From Actinomadura madurae (GTDB lineage: Bacteria; Actinomycetota; Actinomycetes; Streptosporangiales; Streptosporangiaceae), in assembly GCF_900115095.1 (NCBI RefSeq), contig NZ_FOVH01000001.1, positions 434,001 through 498,000 on the forward strand: a stretch of 64,000 bases of DNA, in the 5' to 3' direction. The notes beneath the pieces are model-generated. The model saw only the letters and a list, made by a program, of their open reading frames with translations. It made no database searches and was not told the DNA's origin. Below are positions 42,631 through 48,363 of this stretch, one piece after another; positions within the stretch are counted from its first letter, which is position 1; every line of letters starts with the position of its first letter. A program made the translations under genes and the position numbers.

Positions 42631-43950
42631 ATGAGCTCCCGTCTCACCGGCGACGAGACCGCGCTGTGGAACGCCGCGGCCCGGGTCCTCGACGCCAACT
42701 GGACCGGGACCGCCACCGCCGCCTCGCCCGGCCTCTACCCGCACCAGTGGAGCTGGGACTCGGCCTTCGTCAGCATGGGGCTCGCCCGCCACCGCCGCGA
42801 CCGGGCCGAGGCCGAGCTGCTCTCCCTCTTCCGCGGCCAGTGGGCGGACGGGATGCTCCCCCACATCGTGTTCAACACGACCCTCGACCGGCACGCGTTC
42901 TTCCCGGGCCCGGACCTGTGGCACAGCGAACGGCAGCCGGACGCCCCGCACGGCGTCCAGACCTCCGGCCTCACCCAGCCTCCCCTGCACGCCCTCACGG
43001 CCCTCCGCCTGCACGAATGCGCCACCGACCTGGAGGCCAGCCGGGCGTTCCTCGCGCACCTCTACCCGAAGCTGGACGCCCAGCACCGCTACCTCACCCG
43101 CTGCCGCGACCTCGGCTCCACCGGCCTCGTCGCCATCTGCCACCCGTGGGAGTCGGGCCTCGACAACAGCCCCGCCTGGGACCGCCCCCTCGGCGCCCTC
43201 CGCCTCCCGCCGTCCTCCTACGCGCCCGGCCTGCGCACCCACGCGCTCCCGACCGGCGAGGACTACGACCGCTACGTGTGGCTCGTCGCCCTCATGCGGG
43301 AGGCCGGATACCGGCCCGACTACCTGCGCGACACCCACCCGTTCGCCGTCGAGGACCCCCTCGTCAACGCCACCTACCTGGCGTCCACCCACGCCCTCGC
43401 CGAGGTCGCCTGCATCATCGGCGCCGACCCCGTCCCGCACCGCGAGCGCGCCGACCTCGTCCACCGGGCCATGCTGGAGCGCCTCTGGGACGCCGAGACC
43501 GGCTGCTTCCGCGCCCGCGACCTGCGCGACGGCCGGCTGCTGCCCGTCATCACCGCCGGCTCGTTCGGCCCCCTGCTGGACCCCGAGCTGCCCGCCCCGA
43601 TCGTCCGCAACCTCGTCGACCTGCTCCTGTCGGCCCGCTTCGCCGGCGCCGCCGGATACCCCGTCCCCACCTGCGACATCCAGGCCCCCGCGTTCGACCG
43701 CGCCGGCTACTGGCGCGGCCCCACCTGGATCAGCACGAACTGGCTCATCTGGTACGGCGCCCTCGGCCACGACCTCCCGGTCGTCGCCGACCTGCTCTAC
43801 GGCTCCACCATGCGGCTCGTCCGCCAGTCCGGCTTCCGCGAGTTCTTCGACCCGTTCGACGGCACCGGCCGCGGCAGCCACGACTACGCCTGGTCGGCGG
43901 CGCTGGTCCTGGACCTCCTCGGCGCCCGGCGCGCCCCGCAGGCCGCCTGA
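42631..43950 (+). CDS. MGH1-type glycoside hydrolase (GH63-like (alpha/alpha)6 barrel)
   Basis: 439 residues. Marks of the mannosylglycerate-hydrolase/GH63-like family are LYPHQWSWDSAFVSMGLARH, MLPHIVFN, CHPWESGLDNSPAWD, the GYWRGPTWISTNWLIWYG block and FDPFDGTGRGSHDYAWSAAL at the end. No signal peptide. GAGGAGG lies 13 bases before the ATG but only four before an in-frame CTG at 42622, so a CTG start is conceivable. Thermus MGH acts on the compatible solutes mannosylglycerate and glucosylglycerate, a possible but unproven substrate here. Confidence 0.88.
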   Translation: MSSRLTGDETALWNAAARVLDANWTGTATAASPGLYPHQWSWDSAFVSMGLARHRRDRAEAELLSLFRGQWADGMLPHIVFNTTLDRHAFFPGPDLWHSERQPDAPHGVQTSGLTQPPLHALTALRLHECATDLEASRAFLAHLYPKLDAQHRYLTRCRDLGSTGLVAICHPWESGLDNSPAWDRPLGALRLPPSSYAPGLRTHALPTGEDYDRYVWLVALMREAGYRPDYLRDTHPFAVEDPLVNATYLASTHALAEVACIIGADPVPHRERADLVHRAMLERLWDAETGCFRARDLRDGRLLPVITAGSFGPLLDPELPAPIVRNLVDLLLSARFAGAAGYPVPTCDIQAPAFDRAGYWRGPTWISTNWLIWYGALGHDLPVVADLLYGSTMRLVRQSGFREFFDPFDGTGRGSHDYAWSAALVLDLLGARRAPQAA

Positions 43951-43967
43951 TCGCCTACCGTGGACCC

Positions 43968-44462
43968 ATGCGCCTACTCCGGGGCCCCCTCCCGCCCGCG
44001 CTCCGCGGCACGCTGACACTGGAACGCGGCGAACGCGTCCTCGCCTCCGCCCCCACCCGCGGCGGCTCCCACGTCGTCGCCACCGTCACCGCGCTGCACG
44101 TCCCCGCCCCCTCCGGCGGCTTCGTCCGCATCCCCTGGGAACGCGTCGACCACGCCACCTGGAAGGACGGCTGGCTGCACGTCAAGGAGACCTCCGGCGG
44201 CGCCGAGCACCACGTCCGGCTCACCGACCCCGGCTCCGTGCCCGAGACCGTCCGCGAACGCGTCACCGCCACCATCGCCGTCACCCACCACGCCACCCTG
44301 CCCTCCGGCGGCAAGGTGCGCATCGCCGGCCGGCGCCCGGCCGCCGGAGGCGACGTGCGCTGGACGTTCGTCTTCGACGCCGGGCTCGACCCCGCCGACC
44401 CGGGCCTGCGCGCCCAGGCCGAGCAGATCCTGGAGGACCTGCGCCGCCAGACCGGCCTCTAA
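43968..44462 (+). CDS. Conserved actinobacterial hypothetical protein
   Basis: 164 residues, no signal peptide or membrane helix. Beta-rich N-terminal half (LERGERVLASAPTRGGSHVVATVTALHVP, WERVDHATWKDGWLHV) looks like a small PH-like barrel, and the C-terminal part ends with a helix (DPGLRAQAEQILEDLRRQTGL). It starts 18 bases after the glycosidase and may be co-transcribed. Its TAA stop overlaps the stop codon of the opposing gene. Function unknown. Confidence 0.78.
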   Translation: MRLLRGPLPPALRGTLTLERGERVLASAPTRGGSHVVATVTALHVPAPSGGFVRIPWERVDHATWKDGWLHVKETSGGAEHHVRLTDPGSVPETVRERVTATIAVTHHATLPSGGKVRIAGRRPAAGGDVRWTFVFDAGLDPADPGLRAQAEQILEDLRRQTGL

Positions 44463-44737
44463 CCGGGATAGACGGGCGGCTGCTCGCCCTCTTCCGCCTT
44501 GTGCCGCCCCGGCATCTGCTCGGGCACCCGCTCCTTCAACTGCCCCGCCTTGCCGCGCGCCGCCCCGGCGAACTCCTCGCCCTTCGACCGCAGCATCCCG
44601 GCGGCCTCCTGCACGTTCGGGTTCTCCGACACCTGCTTCGACAGCCGCTTCATCTGCTCGTACCGCTCGCGCCCGGCCTTCGTCCCGAGGACGTAGCCGA
44701 TCGCGGCTCCTGCCATGAACATCATGCGGGTCTTCAT
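44459..44737 (-). CDS. YtxH-like small membrane-anchored protein
   Basis: 92 residues from ATG with GGGAG upstream. One N-terminal hydrophobic helix (MMFMAGAAIGYVLGTKAGRERYEQM) is followed by an amphipathic charged helix and a Pro-rich tail. The GYVLGTKAGRERY segment is typical of YtxH/CsbD-neighbour proteins in actinobacteria. Such proteins are stress-linked in Bacillus, but nothing here proves that role. Confidence 0.8.
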   Translation of the reverse strand: MKTRMMFMAGAAIGYVLGTKAGRERYEQMKRLSKQVSENPNVQEAAGMLRSKGEEFAGAARGKAGQLKERVPEQMPGRHKAEEGEQPPVYPG

Positions 44738-44876
44738 GTCCAACTCCCACTCGGGCGGAATCGTGACACCCCCATACCCACCGCCGCCGCCCCCATCCAT
44801 AACGGTGCGCGAACACCTCCGCACATGCGCTAACCTAGGACCCGCCGACAGGGGCCCGACCCCATCGGACGCACGA

Positions 44877-44949
44877 TCCCGCGTAGCTCAATCGGCAGAG
44901 CAGCCGGCTGTTAACCGGCAGGTTATTGGTTCGAGTCCAATCGCGGGAG
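44877..44949 (+). tRNA. tRNA-Asn (anticodon GTT)
   Basis: 73 bases. The acceptor arms TCCCGCG and CGCGGGA pair fully, with discriminator G at 44949. The anticodon stem GCCGG/CCGGC encloses the loop CTGTTAA, giving GTT. The T arm contains GGTTCGAGTCC. No CCA is encoded. It is isolated from other tRNAs. Confidence 0.97.
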
Positions 44950-45008
44950 CGGTGGCTGCGTGTACTCGACGGGCTTTTGCCTCGTCTTCGCGGGGCCGCG
45001 GTGTCTTC

Positions 45009-45053
45009 CGGGGGGCGACCCCCGGACCCCCGATGTGGGGGCTCCGCCCCCAC
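45009..45053. repeat. GC-only palindromic element downstream of tRNA-Asn
   Basis: Runs of GGGGG and CCCCC alternate. The last unit is an eight-base stem, GTGGGGGC and GCCCCCAC with a TCC loop (45035-45053). It could end tRNA transcription or be a copy of a dispersed GC-rich repeat. The 264 bases from the tRNA to the next gene hold nothing else recognisable. Confidence 0.55.
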
Positions 45054-45213
45054 GCCCCCTTCCGGTTGTGGCTCTTGAGCGTGTTCTCGGGGTTGGGTTT
45101 CTTTCTTGACGCCTGCGCGCGGGCACTCTGCGCTTTCCTGTCGTGTTCTTCGGGATGCGGTGTGGTGGGGTAGTGACAATGGGTGTGGCCCCGCTCGACC
45201 GCAGGAGTGAGAC

Positions 45214-45969
45214 TTGCCCGCTGAGGACGACCCCCCGCCGCCCGCTCCCGAAGAAGCGAACACCTGGTCGGAGTTCATCGCCCGGCTCCGCGCGCTGTAC
45301 GAGTGGTGCGGACGGCCCAAGTACCGGGCGCTGTGCGCGCGGTCGCCGGGGCTGTCGCCCGCGGCGGTGTCGAACCTGATCGGGAAGAACCCGCTGACCC
45401 GGCCGCCGGAGACCGCCACCGCCCGGTTCGTCGAGGCGTGCCTGCGCTATCGCGGTCAGGACGCTCCGGAGAGCGAGGTCGAGCGGTGGATCTCGCATTG
45501 GGGTGTGGTCGATCGTGGTTCGGTGCCGGACGAGGTGCCGCCGGGCCCCGGAGTCCGCTGGTGGCGGTGGTACGCGGGCGGGCTCGTCGGGGTCTTGGTG
45601 GTGGGCGTCGGCGTCTTCTTGCTTGCGGGAGGGGACGGGTCGGGGTCGTGTCAGCGGGTCAGCGGCAATGTCAAGGACACGCGGATGAAGCGGACGTGGG
45701 GGGATCTGTTCCAGTGTCCCAACAGGCCGCGGGTCGGGGTGTACGAGAAGGCGGCGTTCGGTAGCGAGATCGCGGTCCTGGAGACCGATCCCAGCTGGTT
45801 CATCTGCTGGACGCGCGGCCAGCGGCATTCGGGCGGGAACGACATCTGGTACTACACGCAGGGGGACCACTCGACCCGGATGCCCGAGTTGGACGCCTGG
45901 GGGTACGTGCCCGCGTCCGATCTGCGGGTCGGGCGCGCTCCCGATCCCGCGATCACCCGGCGGTGCTGA
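45214..45969 (+). CDS. Membrane-anchored protein with N-terminal helix-turn-helix
   Basis: 251 residues from TTG with AGGAG eight bases upstream. Residues 18-90 look like an XRE-type DNA-binding region (TWSEFIARLRALYEWC then SPGLSPAAVSNLIGKN). A Trp-rich stretch leads to one membrane helix (about residues 117-137, YAGGLVGVLVVGVGVFLLAG). The external part has four Cys (SGSCQRV, FQCPNRP, FICWTRG, final RRC) and an SH3-like pattern with VGVYEKAAFGSEIAVLE. This layout suggests a one-component sensor that detects something outside and binds DNA inside. Confidence 0.78.
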   Translation: MPAEDDPPPPAPEEANTWSEFIARLRALYEWCGRPKYRALCARSPGLSPAAVSNLIGKNPLTRPPETATARFVEACLRYRGQDAPESEVERWISHWGVVDRGSVPDEVPPGPGVRWWRWYAGGLVGVLVVGVGVFLLAGGDGSGSCQRVSGNVKDTRMKRTWGDLFQCPNRPRVGVYEKAAFGSEIAVLETDPSWFICWTRGQRHSGGNDIWYYTQGDHSTRMPELDAWGYVPASDLRVGRAPDPAITRRC

Positions 45970-46106
45970 CCTGCGGTTTCTCTGTTCTGAACGGATCGGA
46001 ACAGGTCTTAGGGCGTCCGGACGAACCGTTCCGGCGGCTCGTTGTCTAAGGTTCTGGGGTACCCCGCACCCCGCGACCGTCCACGGCAGTGAGCGCCAGG
46101 GAAAGG

Positions 46107-46964
46107 GTGACGCGACGGGTGACCGAGGGTGTGAGTTTCCAGATCTTGGGTCCATTGCGGGCCGGTGTGCGCGGGACGCCGGTCGATCTCGGCGGCGACC
46201 GGGCGCGGCTGGTGCTCGCGGCGCTGCTGCTGGAGCCGGACCGGCCGGTGCCGGTGGACCGGCTCGTGGACGTCGTCTGGCGGGACCGCCCGCCCGCGTC
46301 CGCCCGGACCCAGATCGCCATCGCGGTGTCCGGCCTGCGGCGGGCGTTCCGGTGCGCGGGCTGCGCCGATCATGTGATCGAGACCGTCCGGCCCGGGTAC
46401 CGGGTCCCCGCGCAGGCCGGTGCGATCGACGCGCTGGCGGCGGAGGAGCTGATCGGCGGGGCGCGGGAGGCGGTCGCGGCGGGGCGGCCGGCGGAGGCCG
46501 CGGACCTGTTCCAGGACGCGCTGAGGCTGTGGGACGGCCCGGTGCTCGCCGGCCTCGACCGTCCGGGGATCGAGGCGAGCGCGCTGCGGTGGGAGGAGCT
46601 GCGGCTCACCGCCCTGGAGGAGGCGGCGCAGGTGGAGCTGGCCCTCGGGCGTCACCGGGAGCTCGTCGGGGAGCTGATGGGGCCGGTGGGGGAGCACCCG
46701 TTCCGGGAGCGGCTGCGGGTCCTGCTGATGATCGCGCTGGCGCGGGCGGGGCGGCAGAGCGAGGCCCTCGACGTCTACCACGAGGGGCGCCGGAGCCTGG
46801 ACGAGGAGCTCGGCCTGGAGCCGGGCCGGGAGCTCCAGGAGGTCCACGCCGCCGTCCTGCGGGACGATCCCGTGACGCGGCCCCAGACGTGCGCCGGCCC
46901 GCGCGGGCGGGCGCTCCGGTGGCGGCGTACGTCGGGGCCCGCGCGGGGTGTTCGTACCTGCTGA
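46107..46964 (+). CDS. SARP/AfsR-family transcriptional activator (BTAD)
   Basis: 285 residues from GTG with AGGGA four bases upstream; GTGs at 46089 and 46119 are alternatives. An OmpR-type winged helix spans residues 1-95 (VSFQILGPLRAGVRGTPVDLGGDRARLVLAALLLEPDRPVPVDRLVD...). The bacterial transcriptional activation domain spans residues 100-250 and closes with ARAGRQSEALDVYHEGRRSLDEELGLEPGRELQ. It lacks the NB-ARC and TPR parts of AfsR. No antibiotic biosynthesis genes are nearby, so its target may be the small secreted-protein operon opposite. Confidence 0.92.
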   Translation: MTRRVTEGVSFQILGPLRAGVRGTPVDLGGDRARLVLAALLLEPDRPVPVDRLVDVVWRDRPPASARTQIAIAVSGLRRAFRCAGCADHVIETVRPGYRVPAQAGAIDALAAEELIGGAREAVAAGRPAEAADLFQDALRLWDGPVLAGLDRPGIEASALRWEELRLTALEEAAQVELALGRHRELVGELMGPVGEHPFRERLRVLLMIALARAGRQSEALDVYHEGRRSLDEELGLEPGRELQEVHAAVLRDDPVTRPQTCAGPRGRALRWRRTSGPARGVRTC

Positions 46965-46969
46965 AAGCG

Positions 46970-47001
46970 AAAGGCCGCCGGGCGCTAGCCCGGCGGCCTT
47001 T
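46970..47001. terminator. Bidirectional terminator between SARP and I36-like genes
   Basis: A perfect 14-base stem, AAAGGCCGCCGGGC with its complement and a GCTA loop, lies between converging stops. It ends in TTT on either strand. Confidence 0.88.
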
Positions 47002-47009
47002 GGTGTTGC

Positions 47010-47384
47010 TCAGTTCGCCCATCTGTGGGAGCGCAAGGGCTGGCCTTCCCAGAGGCTCTCCCGCTTACCGGCGGGGATGGTGGCCCAGTGGCGCTTGTAG
47101 TTCGCCTGCATGTACACCTTCACCTTGCTGTAGGAGCCGGTGTAGCCGTTGTTCCAGTAGGAGACGACGAAGAACCTCGGGTTGCAGCGGATGTCGCCGC
47201 CGTACCAGTCGGGGTCGTCGCCGGTCCAGGCGCACTTGATGCCCGTGCCGTTCTTGTCGCTCCAGACGCAGAAGTCGCCCTTCGCGCAGGAGCCCTGCCA
47301 CGCGGCGTCGGCCTGGGCCGTGGTGGGAGTCAGGAGCGTCGCGAGCCCGGCGGCGGCCATGGCGGCCACGGTGATCTTCTTCAT
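47010..47384 (-). CDS. Secreted peptidase-inhibitor-I36-like protein (copy 2)
   Basis: 124 residues. A signal peptide (MKKITVAAMAAAGLATLLTP, then AQADA) precedes a small domain with the signature CAKGDFCVWSDKNGTG and CAWTGDDPDWYGGDIRC, as in the I36/SMI crystallin-like inhibitors of Streptomyces. Four Cys suggest two disulphides. The ATG directly follows the stop codon of the preceding gene, so translation is coupled. Whether it inhibits a protease is unknown. Confidence 0.85.
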   Translation of the reverse strand: MKKITVAAMAAAGLATLLTPTTAQADAAWQGSCAKGDFCVWSDKNGTGIKCAWTGDDPDWYGGDIRCNPRFFVVSYWNNGYTGSYSKVKVYMQANYKRHWATIPAGKRESLWEGQPLRSHRWAN

Positions 47385-47777
47385 CTACTTCGCCCACTTG
47401 TGAGAGCGGATGGACACGTTGCCGGCGTTGATCGGCTTGGCGGTGACCGGGACCGCGTCGGAGACCTCGTTCCGGTAGTTCGCCCCGTGGAAGAAGCGGA
47501 CCCAGTGGTACGGGTCGCTGGTGTACCCGTTGTTCCAGATGGTGTTGACCTTGAACCCGTAGGGCCGGCACCGGACGGACCCGCCCTGCCAGTCCGGGTC
47601 GTCGCCGGTCCAGTTGCACCGGGTGCCGGTGGCGTTCTTGCCGCTCCAGACGCACACGTCGCCCTTCGGGCACGTGCCGGTGGTGGTCGTCGCGGCCATG
47701 GCCGCCGAGGGGGCCGCCGCGGTGATGGCCCCCGCCACCACCGTGCCGGCCAGCAGCCCGATCCGGATCTTGTTCAT
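47385..47777 (-). CDS. Secreted peptidase-inhibitor-I36-like protein (copy 1)
   Basis: 130 residues, paralogous to the next gene in the operon: CPKGDVCVWSGKNATG, CNWTGDDPDWQGGSVRC and a shared RSHKWAK-type C-terminus. The signal peptide ends near AAMAATTTT. GGGGAG precedes the ATG. The TAG stop and the next ATG are adjacent, as TAGATG. Confidence 0.85.
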   Translation of the reverse strand: MNKIRIGLLAGTVVAGAITAAAPSAAMAATTTTGTCPKGDVCVWSGKNATGTRCNWTGDDPDWQGGSVRCRPYGFKVNTIWNNGYTSDPYHWVRFFHGANYRNEVSDAVPVTAKPINAGNVSIRSHKWAK

Positions 47778-47796
47778 GTTCTCCCCGTCGCGTGTG

Positions 47797-48225
47797 TCAG
47801 TAGACCTTCGAGCAGGTCCGGATGGTCTTGCCGTTGACGTCCACGGCCTTGTCGTCGCCGTTGCCGGGCCCGGTCAGGAAGTAGGCCGACACCCAGCCGC
47901 GCTTGGCGCCCTGGTCGAGGTCGGTGTAGAGCCACCAGTGGTTGGTGCCGTACTTGCCGTCGTACTCCTGGCCCCACTTCTTGCAGTAGACGTAGTTCTC
48001 GCCCTGGTAGAGGTAGCCGACGGGCGACCCGCACTTGAGGTAGTTCGGGTTGGCGAACGCCTTGTCGAACGTCCTCACCCATTGCCTGCCGTCGATCTTC
48101 GCGTCGGTCCAGCAGGCCTGGCGCCGCGTGTCCGGGCCGTCGGCCCAGGCCGCGGTCCCGGCCGGGACGGCACCCAGTACGGCTGCCCCGACCAGGGCGC
48201 CCCCGATGATCTGTGTCCTTCTCAT
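47797..48225 (-). CDS. Small secreted protein, first gene of the operon
   Basis: 142 residues with a signal peptide (MRRTQIIGGALVGAAVLGAV, then TAAWADG) and a compact Trp/Tyr-rich mature domain with four Cys (RQACWTD, LKCGSP, YVYCKKW, IRTCSKVY). It may be SH3-like. GGAGAAGGGG precedes the ATG. The I36-like gene follows after 19 bases. Function unknown. Confidence 0.8.
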   Translation of the reverse strand: MRRTQIIGGALVGAAVLGAVPAGTAAWADGPDTRRQACWTDAKIDGRQWVRTFDKAFANPNYLKCGSPVGYLYQGENYVYCKKWGQEYDGKYGTNHWWLYTDLDQGAKRGWVSAYFLTGPGNGDDKAVDVNGKTIRTCSKVY

Positions 48226-48260
48226 CCCCTTCTCCCCGTTGGTGTCGGTGGACGCCGAAC

Positions 48261-48293
48261 ACGCTAGGGAGGCCCGTTATCGAACGCTTATCG
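48261..48293 (-). promoter_or_regulatory. Direct-repeat promoter of the secreted-protein operon (SARP-like)
   Basis: On the minus strand CGATAA occurs twice with an 11-base period (48288-48293 and 48277-48282), ten bases before a TAGCGT -10 box (48261-48266). Direct repeats with one helical turn of spacing just upstream of -10 are the usual SARP target layout. The same gap also contains the mrp promoter, which I cannot place. Confidence 0.5.
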
Positions 48294-48363
48294 GTCCCGT
48301 TTCGCGGGCACCGACCGGGTAGATCAGCTTCCGAGGTGCCTTGCTGAGGGGGTCTGCGGCGGC

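Noticed and set aside
44877..44949. Genomic-island boundary at tRNA-Asn
   Set aside because: No integrase, no direct repeat of the tRNA end and no change in base composition were seen on either side.
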